The position numbers were made by a program, and so were the translations under genes. From positions 4,736,001 to 4,800,000 of the forward strand of contig NZ_CP116899.1 in assembly GCF_030997045.1 (NCBI RefSeq): DNA of 64,000 nucleotides. The letters run 5' to 3'. The notes below the pieces were generated by a model that was given only the letters and a program-made list of their open reading frames with translations, was not told where the DNA came from and did not search any database. This document shows, piece after piece, positions 9,282 through 17,843 of this stretch. Within the stretch, counting starts at the first letter, position 1; every line of letters begins with the position of its first letter. Source of the DNA: Microbulbifer sp. TB1203 (GTDB lineage Bacteria; Pseudomonadota; Gammaproteobacteria; Pseudomonadales; Cellvibrionaceae).

Positions 9282-10295
9282 TCAGAAGCCGGCCAGCACA
9301 TTCTTGCCGATACAGCGCCCGCTCTCCTGCTTCCCGTGTGCCCTGCGCAAGTTGGCGGCATTGATGGTGCCGAGCTCTTCCTTCAGCGTGGTCTTCAGCA
9401 CGCCGGCGTCCACCAGCGCGGCGACCTCGCTGAGTAGGCGATGTTGCTCGATCATATCCGCTGTCTGATAAACCGGCCGGGCAAACATATATTCCCAGTG
9501 CACGGACAGGCCTTTGCTCTTGAAGGGCTTGATATCCAGCGTCGCCGGATCGTCGATCACCGCCATAGCGCCCAGGGGTTCGAGCAGTTCGATGATGGCC
9601 GGCAGGTGCTGTTCGGTGCCGGTTAGGGAGGCGACATAGCGCACCCGGGGAATGCCGATTTCCTTCAGCTCGCGATCCAGCGGGTTGTGGTGATTGATCA
9701 CATGGTGCGCGCCCATGGACTGGCACCAGGCGACGGTTTCCGGGCGCGAGGCGGTGGCGATCACCGTGAGGCCGGTCAGTCGGCGGGCGAGCTGGGTCAG
9801 GATGGAACCGACCCCGCCGGCGCCGTTGATAATCAGCAGGGCATCGTTTTGGGTTTTTATGCCGTAGGGGACGCGGAGCCGGTCGAATAGCAGTTCCCAG
9901 GCGGTGATGGAAGTCAGCGGCAGGGCGGCGGCCTCGGCGAAAGACAGGGATTCCGGCTTGCGCGCGGCGATGCGCTCGTCCACCAGTTGGTATTCACTGT
10001 TGCTGCCGGGCCGGTCGATGGCGCCAGCGTAGAAGACCTGATCCCCCTTTTTGAACAGCATCACTTCGGCGCCCACTTCCTCGACCGTGCCGGCGGCGTC
10101 GAAGCCGAGGATGCGCGCGTTGCCCTCCGGCGGCGCGGCATTGGCGCGCACCTTGGTGTCCACCGGGTTGACCGACACTGCCTCAATCTTGACCAGAATA
10201 TCCCGCGGCCCCGGTGAGGGCCTGGGCAGTTCCAGGCCGACTAGGGACTGCTCGTCGTCGACGGGCAGGGAGTTGTAGTAGCCGATCGCTTTCAT
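9282..10295 (-). CDS. Zinc-independent MDR quinone oxidoreductase/alcohol dehydrogenase-like
   Basis: 337 residues of the medium-chain dehydrogenase superfamily: GroES-like domain first (NPVDTKVRA, GFDAAGTVEEVG), then a Rossmann domain with INGAGGVGSILTQLARR. Zinc-ligand cysteines and the catalytic GHE motif of true alcohol dehydrogenases are missing, which places it with NADPH-dependent quinone/enone reductases (zinc-type ADH-like group). The ATG at 10295 follows AGAGGAGAAACCC. It begins 225 bases downstream of the fabF stop, so it probably has its own promoter there. Confidence 0.8.
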   Translation of the reverse strand: MKAIGYYNSLPVDDEQSLVGLELPRPSPGPRDILVKIEAVSVNPVDTKVRANAAPPEGNARILGFDAAGTVEEVGAEVMLFKKGDQVFYAGAIDRPGSNSEYQLVDERIAARKPESLSFAEAAALPLTSITAWELLFDRLRVPYGIKTQNDALLIINGAGGVGSILTQLARRLTGLTVIATASRPETVAWCQSMGAHHVINHHNPLDRELKEIGIPRVRYVASLTGTEQHLPAIIELLEPLGAMAVIDDPATLDIKPFKSKGLSVHWEYMFARPVYQTADMIEQHRLLSEVAALVDAGVLKTTLKEELGTINAANLRRAHGKQESGRCIGKNVLAGF

Positions 10296-10520
10296 TGGGT
10301 TTCTCCTCTTTTCTGCGGCAATGGTCCGATTGCGAAAAGCTTAGGGGCATGCTGGAAAGAAGAGAAACGAATAATTTTAATTGGATTGATTCCCCGGACG
10401 ACCGAGCTCCGCGAGCGAATACGCCGGAGCATTATGAAAGGCCTTGATGACGGGACGGCCGAGTTGCCTGGACACCCACACGCTTTCATGCATGACTGGA
10501 GTCTTCCCGAGGCAGCGGGC

Positions 10521-11810
10521 TCATCGGTGAGACTCCCAACGGCGAAACACTACGCTGGCATTGACTCCGCCAAACCCAAACCCGTTCGACAGGGCGTACT
10601 GGATCGGCATTTTCCGCACGGCCGGGCCGACCAGGTCGAGGCCGTCGGCCGCCTCGTCGGGATTGATGAGATTCAGCGTGGGCGGGGCCACTTGATCGCG
10701 CAGCGCCAGGATGGTGAAGATGGCTTCGATGCCGCCAGCGGCGCCTAACAAGTGGCCGGTACTGGATTTGGTCGAGGTAATTGCCGCACCCGATCCTGTC
10801 CCGAACACCGAGAGAATGCCGGCCAGCTCGCTCCGGTCCCCGACCTGTGTGGAGGTCGCATGGGCGTTGATGTGCTGAACGTCGTCGGGCGCAATGCCGG
10901 CCTGCTGCAGCGCCTGCTGCATGGCGCGCCGGGCGCCGCTGCCATCCTCCGGGCCGGCGGTCAGGTGGTAGGCATCGGCGCTGGTGCCGTAGCCGACCAG
11001 CTCTGCCAACGGACGTGCGCCGCGCGCCAGCGCATGTTCCAGCGATTCGATCACCAGCAGGCCGGCGCCCTCGGCCATGACGAAGCCGTCCCGGTCGCGG
11101 TCGAACGGGCGCGACGCTTCCGAGGGGCGGTCGTTGAATCCGGTGGACAGCGCGCGCGCCGCGGCGAAGGCTCCGAGGGTGACGCGATGGATGGCCGCCT
11201 CGGTGCCGCCGCACACGGCGATATCCGCTTCGCCGCTGCGGATCAGCCGCGCCGCGTCGCCGATGGCCTGCACCCCGGCCGCGCAGGCGGTCACCGGCGC
11301 CCCGAGCGGCCCGGTGAAGCCGTGCTGGATGGAGATGTGCCCGGCCGCCATATTGACGAGAAACGAAGGCGCGGTGAATGGTGACAGCCGGCGCGGCCCG
11401 CGGTTGTCCGTAGTGCGCACGGCCTCGGCGATGGCGCCGAAGCCGCCGACGCCGGAGGCAATGACGGTGGCGGTTCGCTGGCGCTGTTTCTCGTCGGTAG
11501 GCTGCCAGGCCGCCTGCGCCAGGGCTTCCTGCGCGGCGACGAGCGCAAACTCGATGAAGCGATCCATCTTCTTGCGCTCCTTGGCGGCGATGCTGCGCTC
11601 GGGGTCGAAGCCGGCCTGCGCGTCCTCCGCCAGCGTCGGCACCTGTCCGCCGATGGCGACGCCGGTGCCGTCGGCCAGGTCGGCGGGCAGGGCGCGGATA
11701 CCGGATTGCCCCGCCAACAGGCGGGACCAGACTATTTCCGTACCGCACCCCAGTGGCCCGACGGTACCCGTTCCCGTCACCACGATTCGAGCTGCATTGC
11801 CGACACTCAT
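10521..11810 (-). CDS. fabF: Beta-ketoacyl-ACP synthase II (FabF-like), last gene of the RND operon
   Basis: 429 residues, full KAS II length. The active site is complete: nucleophile Cys176 (VTACAAG), His317 (HINAHATST), Lys348 and His353 (STKSSTGHLLGAAGG). It would condense acyl-ACP with malonyl-ACP. The ATG at 11810 follows GCGAGGTGAGACG. It is 55 bases behind the SDR gene and part of the leftward set tetR-MFP-RND-SDR-fabF, with no other fatty-acid gene or acyl carrier protein in sight. It may therefore be an accessory synthase that alters membrane lipids or makes an exported acyl compound rather than the housekeeping FabF. The enzyme call is strong; the role is inference. Confidence 0.85.
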   Translation of the reverse strand: MSVGNAARIVVTGTGTVGPLGCGTEIVWSRLLAGQSGIRALPADLADGTGVAIGGQVPTLAEDAQAGFDPERSIAAKERKKMDRFIEFALVAAQEALAQAAWQPTDEKQRQRTATVIASGVGGFGAIAEAVRTTDNRGPRRLSPFTAPSFLVNMAAGHISIQHGFTGPLGAPVTACAAGVQAIGDAARLIRSGEADIAVCGGTEAAIHRVTLGAFAAARALSTGFNDRPSEASRPFDRDRDGFVMAEGAGLLVIESLEHALARGARPLAELVGYGTSADAYHLTAGPEDGSGARRAMQQALQQAGIAPDDVQHINAHATSTQVGDRSELAGILSVFGTGSGAAITSTKSSTGHLLGAAGGIEAIFTILALRDQVAPPTLNLINPDEAADGLDLVGPAVRKMPIQYALSNGFGFGGVNASVVFRRWESHR

Positions 11811-11865
11811 CGTCTCACCTCGCTTTCCACAGGGGCGGCGTCTCGCAACGGGCGCCGCTGTGTTT

Positions 11866-12696
11866 TCAGGCTAGTCCAAATGCTTTCCTCAGGCCTTTCT
11901 CCACCGGGCCGGCGGGCATGAAACGGCGCAATTTGCGCAGCAGCGAGGCCTCGCCTTTGGGCGTGCGCCGCATTTTCCATGAGCCCAAAGCGGCATCGAC
12001 AATGGTGCTGGCGACCCCATCGGGCTGCGGTGCTTTATGCACATTTTTTTGAATGGCCTGGGAAACGACACTGCGTTCAGCGTCGTAGGCCGGGATTTTG
12101 GCGGCCGTTTGCGGCGCATTGATATCCAGGTTGGTTTTGGTGAAGGAGGGCTCGACCAGCGCCACGCGAATTCCGAATTTGCGCACCTCGTGATCCAGGG
12201 TCTCGGACAGTCCCTCTACCGCGTGCTTGGATGCCGAATAGAGCCCCATGTAGGGCGCCGGGAGAAAGCCCAGCACCGAGCTGACGTTGACGATGCGACC
12301 AGATCCCTGCTCGCGCATGTGCGGCAGTACCGCCTGTGCCGTGCGCAGGATGCCAAGTACGTTGGTGTCGAACAGCGACTGGGCTTCGGCAATCGACGTT
12401 TCCTCCGTCGCGCCGAGCAGGGTCACGCCTGCACTGTTGACAAGCACGTCGATGTGCCCGGCCTGGGCGATGATGGTCTGGATTCCACGTTGAACTGACG
12501 CCTCGTCGCGGATATCCACCTCGACCAGCTCGACACCCGATATTGGCTGTGCTTTTGCCGTGTTGCGTACGGTGCCGAACACCCGGCAACCCCGGCTGGC
12601 AAATTTCTCCGCGGTGGCACGTCCGATACCGGATGACACGCCGGTGATCACGATAACAGTTGAGTTAGACATAGCAGTTTCTCTCGATTTAGACAT
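11866..12696 (-). CDS. Short-chain dehydrogenase in the RND operon
   Basis: 276 residues from 12696 or 268 from 12672; both ATGs have the same ribosome site because the initiation region is duplicated in tandem. SDR motifs: TGVSSGIG (cofactor), NSAG, serine in VNVSSVLG, and YSASK (Tyr and Lys). The C-terminal part resembles the oxidoreductase branch that reduces ketones or ketoacyl groups. It begins 16 bases after the RND pump stop and precedes fabF, so an SDR and a ketosynthase share one operon. The two could act on one product (condensation, then reduction); this is inference. Confidence 0.85.
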   Translation of the reverse strand: MSKSRETAMSNSTVIVITGVSSGIGRATAEKFASRGCRVFGTVRNTAKAQPISGVELVEVDIRDEASVQRGIQTIIAQAGHIDVLVNSAGVTLLGATEETSIAEAQSLFDTNVLGILRTAQAVLPHMREQGSGRIVNVSSVLGFLPAPYMGLYSASKHAVEGLSETLDHEVRKFGIRVALVEPSFTKTNLDINAPQTAAKIPAYDAERSVVSQAIQKNVHKAPQPDGVASTIVDAALGSWKMRRTPKGEASLLRKLRRFMPAGPVEKGLRKAFGLA

Positions 12697-12710
12697 GGCA
12701 GTTTCTCTCG
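12663..12710 (-). repeat. 24 bp tandem duplication of a start site
   Basis: 12663-12686 and 12687-12710 are the same 24 bases with two differences. Each copy holds the ribosome site CGAGAGAAACTGC and an ATG followed by TCTAA. The unit is eight codons, so both ATGs (12696, 12672) are in frame with the SDR gene. Confidence 0.85.
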
Positions 12711-12711
12711 A

Positions 12712-15700
12712 TCAGGTAAATTCAGGATGTGGTATCTGTTTCACGGGAGGCGTCCTGTCCTCCAGTCCCACTGAAGGCACCCAGTCCTCGCGGGCCGGAC
12801 TGCCGCCGCTGCCGGGCTGGATCTTGAACCAGATGGAATACATGGCCGGCAGGAACACCAAGGTAAGAACCGTCCCGGCAAAGGTGCCGCCGATCAGCGT
12901 GTAGGCGAGCGTGCCCCAGAACACAGAGTGCGTGAGCGGAATGAAGGCCAGGATCGCCGCCAGCGCGGTCAGGATCACCGGCCGCGCGCGCTGCACGGTG
13001 GCCTCCACCACCGCGCGGAAGGGATCCAGTCCCACCTGTTTGTTGTGCTCGATCTGCCCGATCAGGATCAGCGTGTTGCGCATCAGGATTCCCGACAGTG
13101 CAATCAGGCCGACCAGCGCATTGATGCCGAACGGCTGCTGGAACAGGAGCAGAGTTGGCACTACACCGATCAGCCCCAGCGGGGCGGTCATGAACACCAT
13201 GACCATCGCGGAGAAGGAGCGCACCTGGAACATAATGATGAGCAGGGTGGCCGCCAGCATAATGGGGAATATCGGCAACATGGCTTTCATCGCCTTGCCC
13301 GATTCCTCGATGGAGCCGGCCTCCTCGACGCGGTAGCCGCCCGGCAGTTTTTCCACAATGGGCTGGAGCTGCCGGGTGATGGCGGTCGAGACATCCGGCG
13401 GCTGCAGGCCCTCGGCGATGTCGCCGCGCACGGTGATGGTCGGCATGCGGTCGCGCCGGCGCATAACCGGGTCCTCCATGCGCACCTCCACCTCGCCCAC
13501 CTGCGACAGCGGGATGCGCTGCCCGTTGGCGCCGGCCAGCGTGAAGTCGCCGATCCTGGCCGGATCGAGCCGGACGTCGCCTGCCGAACGGGCGGTGACC
13601 TGCACCGTGCGAATATCCTCGCGCACCGCGGTGACCGGCACGCCGCTGAGCAGGAACTGCAGTTGCTGTGCCACGTCGCTGGAGGTCAGGCCCAAAGCCT
13701 GCAAACGGTCCTGCTGCAGGGCGAAGTGCAGCCTGGGCGTGCGCGTGCCCCAGTCGGCGTTGACCGTGCGCATCATCGGGCTGGCGTCCATGACCCCCTG
13801 CACTTCAGCGGCGATTGCGCGCAGTTTCTCCGGGTCCGGGCCGGTGACCCGGTAGGCGACCGGGAAGGGCGAATAGGGGCCGAATACCAGTTGGGTGACG
13901 CGCACCTGCGCCTCGGGGGCAAGGCCGTCGGCGATGGCCCGGCGCAGCCGGTGTTTCAGCGCCTCGCGCTCTTCCTGGTTGTCGGTGCGGATCACGATCT
14001 TGGCAAACGACGGATCGGGCAACTCCGGTCCCATGGCTAAGAAGAAGCGCGGCGCGCCCTGGCCGATATAGGCGGTGACGATCCTGGCCTCTTCCTGCCC
14101 GGCCAGCCAGGCTTCCACCTTCGCCGCGGCGGCGCTGGTCTGCGTAATCGAAGAGCCATAGGGCATCTGCACCTCGACCAGCACCTCGGGGCGGTCGGAT
14201 ATCGGGAAGAACTGCTTCTTGACGACGCCCATGCCGAGTATGGCGAGGACGAAGAGACCGGCCACCGAGCCAGCGACCAGCCACTTGCGTGCGATGACGC
14301 GCGCCAGCACCCGGCGCAAGCGGTTGTAGCGCGGCGTGTCGTAGATAGCGGCGTGGCCGGCTTCGACTTTTTTGCCCTCGACCTTCTTAAGGTGAGGTAG
14401 CAGTTTGAAGCCCAGGTAGGGCGTGAACACCACGGCGACCACCCAGGACGCGATCAGCGCGATGCCGACGATCCAGAACATATTGCTGGTGTATTCGCCC
14501 GCGGAGGAGCGGGCGAAGCCGTTGGGCATAAAGCCGACCGCCGTGACCAGCGTGCCCGAGAGCATCGGCGCCGCGGTGAGGCTCCAGGCGTAGGCGGCGG
14601 CAGCGGCGCGGCTGAAGCCCTCTTCCATCTTCACCACCATCATTTCGATGGCGATGATGGCGTCGTCCACCAGCAGGCCCAGCGCCAGGATCAGCGACCC
14701 CAGGGTGATGCGGTCGAAGTTCTTGCCGGTGGCGAGCATCACCAGGAAGACCACCGCCAGTGTCAGCGGCACGGCCGCGGCGACGACGAGGCCCGCGCGC
14801 CAGCCCATGCTCAAAAAACTCACCAGCATGACCACCAGCAATGCGACGAAGAACTTGACCATGAACTCATCGACCGCGGCGCTGATGTTGACGGCCTGGT
14901 CCGTGACCTTGGTCAGGCTCATGCCCAGGGGCATCTCGGCGTTGATCGCAGTCACCTCCTCGTCCAGCGCCTTGCCCAGGTCGAGCCCGTTCCAGCCGTC
15001 GCGCATGATGATGCCCAGCAGCAGGACCGGCTCGCCGCCGCTGCGAACCAGGAAAGTCGTCGGGTCTTCATAGCCGCGCTTGACGGTGGCGATGTCCGAC
15101 AGCTTCAGGGTGCGGCCCTGCGCCACCACCGGCGTATCGCGGATCTTCTGCAATTCGTCGAAGGCGCCCTCCAGGCGAATGAACACCTGCGGTCCCTGGG
15201 TTTCCACCGAGCCGGCCGGGGTCAGGGCATTCTGGCTGTTGAGCGCGGCGAACACCTGCTGCGGGCTGACGCCGAGCGTGGCCAGGCGCTCATGGGAAAA
15301 CTCCACATAGATGCGCTCGGACTGCTCGCCGATGATGTTGACCTTCTTCACCCCCGGCACGTGCAGCAGCCGCTGGCGCAGCGTCTCCGCATCGCGTACC
15401 AGCAGGCGCTGCGGCTCGCCGTTGGCCTTGAGTGCGAACAGTGCAAAGGTGACGTCCGCGTATTCGTCGTTGACCATGGGCCCGATCACGCCGGTCGGAA
15501 GCTCAATGGCCTCGTCGCCGACTTTTTTGCGGGCCTGGTAGAACTGCTCCTGCACTTCCGAAGGCGGTGTGCTGTCGAGCAGGGTCAGGGTCGTGAAGGC
15601 CAGGCCGGGCCTGGTATAGGTTTCGGCGCGGTCGTACCAGCGCAGCTCCTGCAGGCGCTTTTCGAGCTTCTCGGCCACCTGGTCCTGCATCTCCTGCGCG

Positions 15701-15879
15701 GTGGCCCCGGGCCAGGCGGTAACGATGGTCATCACCTTGATCGTGAAGGCGGGGTCTTCCGCGCGGCCCAACTGGAAGAAGGAAACGAGCCCGGCCAGCG
15801 AGATCAGGAAGATCAGGAACAGGGTGACGGCGCGCTCGCGTACGGCGAGCGCCGACAGGTTGAATCGATGTTCTTTCAC
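12712..15879 (-). CDS. RND efflux pump, inner-membrane permease
   Basis: 1,055 residues, the standard length of HAE/AcrB-like RND permeases. It has a first membrane helix, a large periplasmic loop, then helices 2-6 with LALGLLVDDAIIAIEMMV (the conserved Asp-Asp of the proton relay) and a repeated second half ending in the last helices near residue 1020. The sequence (GPEDPAF-like opening, WPGATAQEMQDQV) is closest to the CusA-unrelated, VexF/MexW-like drug-pump branch. Its ATG overlaps the MFP stop by four bases (ATGA). No outer-membrane factor gene is nearby, so it must use one coded elsewhere. Control by the operon's TetR is likely. Confidence 0.9.
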   Translation of the reverse strand: MKEHRFNLSALAVRERAVTLFLIFLISLAGLVSFFQLGRAEDPAFTIKVMTIVTAWPGATAQEMQDQVAEKLEKRLQELRWYDRAETYTRPGLAFTTLTLLDSTPPSEVQEQFYQARKKVGDEAIELPTGVIGPMVNDEYADVTFALFALKANGEPQRLLVRDAETLRQRLLHVPGVKKVNIIGEQSERIYVEFSHERLATLGVSPQQVFAALNSQNALTPAGSVETQGPQVFIRLEGAFDELQKIRDTPVVAQGRTLKLSDIATVKRGYEDPTTFLVRSGGEPVLLLGIIMRDGWNGLDLGKALDEEVTAINAEMPLGMSLTKVTDQAVNISAAVDEFMVKFFVALLVVMLVSFLSMGWRAGLVVAAAVPLTLAVVFLVMLATGKNFDRITLGSLILALGLLVDDAIIAIEMMVVKMEEGFSRAAAAAYAWSLTAAPMLSGTLVTAVGFMPNGFARSSAGEYTSNMFWIVGIALIASWVVAVVFTPYLGFKLLPHLKKVEGKKVEAGHAAIYDTPRYNRLRRVLARVIARKWLVAGSVAGLFVLAILGMGVVKKQFFPISDRPEVLVEVQMPYGSSITQTSAAAAKVEAWLAGQEEARIVTAYIGQGAPRFFLAMGPELPDPSFAKIVIRTDNQEEREALKHRLRRAIADGLAPEAQVRVTQLVFGPYSPFPVAYRVTGPDPEKLRAIAAEVQGVMDASPMMRTVNADWGTRTPRLHFALQQDRLQALGLTSSDVAQQLQFLLSGVPVTAVREDIRTVQVTARSAGDVRLDPARIGDFTLAGANGQRIPLSQVGEVEVRMEDPVMRRRDRMPTITVRGDIAEGLQPPDVSTAITRQLQPIVEKLPGGYRVEEAGSIEESGKAMKAMLPIFPIMLAATLLIIMFQVRSFSAMVMVFMTAPLGLIGVVPTLLLFQQPFGINALVGLIALSGILMRNTLILIGQIEHNKQVGLDPFRAVVEATVQRARPVILTALAAILAFIPLTHSVFWGTLAYTLIGGTFAGTVLTLVFLPAMYSIWFKIQPGSGGSPAREDWVPSVGLEDRTPPVKQIPHPEFT

Positions 15880-16979
15880 GGGCGGGCTCCCTCTGCCGCG
15901 GCCTGGCCGGCCACCCGCACCCGCTCGCCTTCGCGCAGCAGGTGGGCGCCGAGCGCGACTATACGCTCGCCTTGGTTGAGCCCGGCGACGAGCGCGCCAT
16001 CGTCATCCAGGCTCAGGACCGCGACCGCTCGCCAGTGAACCTCGGCCGGCTCGCCGCTGATGACCCACACGCCCGGCCCCTTGCCCGCGTCGAACAGGGC
16101 GCCGATCGGCACCCGAAAGCCGCCCTGCGCGGACGGATTTCCGTCAGCAATCCGGATGGTGACGGTGGTGCCCAACGGCGCCTCGGCCAGTTCTCCCTCC
16201 AGCACATAGCGCGCCTCGAAGGTGCGGGTCTGGCGGTCCGCGGTATCCGAGAGCTGCCGCAGCCTGGTGGGAACGGTCACATTTTCTTTGCCGAAGAGCC
16301 TGGCCTGCCCGGCGGAACCGATCGCGGGGCGCAGGGTTTCCGGCAACTGGACCACGGCTTCGCGCGGTCCGGCGTGGGCCAGGCGCACCACCACCTGGCC
16401 GACGTTGACCACCTGGCCGGGTTCCACCAGCGTTTCCATGACGACCCCATCGGCATCGGCCAGCAGCTCCGCATAGCGGGTCGCATTGCGGGCCACTTCG
16501 GCCTGGGCCTCGGCCGCCCTGAGCTGCGCCTCGGCGGCATCCGCCGCCGCCTTGGCCTGGTCGTAGGCCGAAGCCGATATCGCGCCGGTTCCCAGCAGGC
16601 GGCGGTATCGGGCCTCATCCTCCGCTGTCTGATGGGCCCGGGCCCGCGCAGCGGTGACCGTTTCCCGCTGCGCATGCGCTGCGAGCTTCAAATCGACGGG
16701 GTCGATGCGCATCAGCGGCTGGCCGCGCTGGACGGTTTGCCCCGTATCCACGAGCCGCTCCAGCACCTTGCCGGAGACGCGAAAGCCCAGGTCGCTCTGG
16801 ACCCGGGCGGCTACGGTCCCCGTGAAGGAGCGCGATGTAGAGGATGTCCCCTGGACGGTGGCGACCCGCACCAGCGGCGCTTCGGTGCGCGGATCGGGTG
16901 GCGTTTTCTCGCCGCAGGCGACCAGCGCAAACGGCAATGCGCAGAGGACGGCGGATGAAACGAGGCGACGGCAGAGCAT
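15876..16979 (-). CDS. RND efflux pump, periplasmic adaptor lipoprotein (MFP)
   Basis: 367 residues. Lipoprotein signal with lipobox LVAC (mature Cys22). The order is then the usual one: beta-barrel and lipoyl half (LGFRVSGKVLERLVDTGQTV), an alanine-rich coiled-coil hairpin (residues 95-165), the second lipoyl half (DGVVMETLVEPGQVVNVGQ) and the beta-barrel domain. It links the RND permease to an outer-membrane channel. The ATG follows CAAGGGGAC. The permease gene overlaps by four bases. A TetR-like palindrome lies 47 bases upstream. Confidence 0.9.
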   Translation of the reverse strand: MLCRRLVSSAVLCALPFALVACGEKTPPDPRTEAPLVRVATVQGTSSTSRSFTGTVAARVQSDLGFRVSGKVLERLVDTGQTVQRGQPLMRIDPVDLKLAAHAQRETVTAARARAHQTAEDEARYRRLLGTGAISASAYDQAKAAADAAEAQLRAAEAQAEVARNATRYAELLADADGVVMETLVEPGQVVNVGQVVVRLAHAGPREAVVQLPETLRPAIGSAGQARLFGKENVTVPTRLRQLSDTADRQTRTFEARYVLEGELAEAPLGTTVTIRIADGNPSAQGGFRVPIGALFDAGKGPGVWVISGEPAEVHWRAVAVLSLDDDGALVAGLNQGERIVALGAHLLREGERVRVAGQAAAEGARP

Positions 16980-17025
16980 GAGAGTCCCCTTGGTGAACCA
17001 GTCAGGGCTCTCACTATGAGTCTGG

Positions 17026-17040
17026 TGACCAAATTAGTCA
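17026..17040. promoter_or_regulatory. Candidate TetR operator before the RND genes
   Basis: TGACCAAATTAGTCA: arms TGAC/GTCA, in the 91-base gap between the tetR stop and the MFP start. It shares the GACCAA core with the palindrome ahead of tetR, so the same repressor probably binds both. Confidence 0.55.
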
Positions 17041-17070
17041 ACAGTCACTGTTCTATGGGTGATCCATACG

Positions 17071-17688
17071 TCATGGCGATAGGCTGCGGAGCACCAGACC
17101 CGACAGCTGGGCCGGTGCTTCCTCGGTGTAATCGAAGCTGTGTTGCAGGAGCAGCGGGTTGAGATAGGGGCGGATAACGAGATAGATCGCCGCCGCGGTT
17201 TCATCGAGGGGCGTCTTGCGCTCGAAATCCCCCGCCTGCCGGCCCTCCTGCAGGATGTCCTGAAGCAATTGCTGGACGCGTTCCTCATAGGCGCGCGCCG
17301 CCTGCCAGCCCTCGGAAGCCGCCGCGGCCGCGATCTCATAGAGCTTGCGATCCTCGAAGAACAGGCGAAGGCTCGCCTCGACGATCGCTTTGAACATCCG
17401 CCGCAGCTTCTCCGGCGGCCGATCGGCCTCGTCGACCGCCGCCCGGACCTCGGTTTCGATCTCGCGCAGGCAGTTCGCGCAGATCATCTCGCCGATGGCC
17501 TGCTTGGACTCGAAGAACTTGTAGATGTACGCCTTGGAAAAGCCGATGGCCTTGGCGAGATCGGAGACGGTGGTCTTCTGGTAGCCGTAACGGCTGAAGT
17601 ACTCGGTGGCCGCGGCGACGACCTGATCGCGCACATCGTGATCGGCCGGGCCGCGGGACGAAACTGGATAGGTGTTTTCTTTGCTCAT
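17071..17688 (-). CDS. TetR/AcrR-family repressor of the RND operon
   Basis: 205 residues from the ATG at 17688; a TTG twelve codons earlier is possible but lies almost on the operator. The helix-turn-helix is in residues 20-65 (YGYQKTTVSDLAKAIGFSKAYIYKFFESK), followed by an alpha-helical ligand domain of the TetR_C type. It precedes the MFP-RND genes in the same direction. Palindromes with a GACCAA core lie upstream of its own start (17730-17749) and before the MFP gene, which fits repression of itself and of the pump, relieved by a pump substrate. Confidence 0.85.
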   Translation of the reverse strand: MSKENTYPVSSRGPADHDVRDQVVAAATEYFSRYGYQKTTVSDLAKAIGFSKAYIYKFFESKQAIGEMICANCLREIETEVRAAVDEADRPPEKLRRMFKAIVEASLRLFFEDRKLYEIAAAAASEGWQAARAYEERVQQLLQDILQEGRQAGDFERKTPLDETAAAIYLVIRPYLNPLLLQHSFDYTEEAPAQLSGLVLRSLSP

Positions 17689-17729
17689 GGGGTGCAGCTT
17701 ACCGCCGGCCTCGAAGATTGACAACGAGT

Positions 17730-17749
17730 GACCAATACGTAATTTGGTC
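17730..17749. promoter_or_regulatory. Candidate TetR operator before tetR
   Basis: GACCAA (17730-17735), an 8-base spacer, then TTGGTC (17744-17749): a perfect 6+6 inverted repeat 41 bases upstream of the chosen tetR start. The core GACCAA recurs in the 17026-17040 site. This is the usual position for an autoregulatory site. Confidence 0.6.
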
Positions 17750-17843
17750 GCTAATCAACTCTATCTCCTGCTACGGCAGAAGTCCATGCTGGAGCGGTAC
17801 CTGGGTCAGGCGGTGAGCAGCGGCTCCCAGATGGTGATGGCGC

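Noticed and set aside
12928..16958. Plus-strand frames opposite the first RND/MFP genes
   Set aside because: Shadow frames with biased composition; no start signal.
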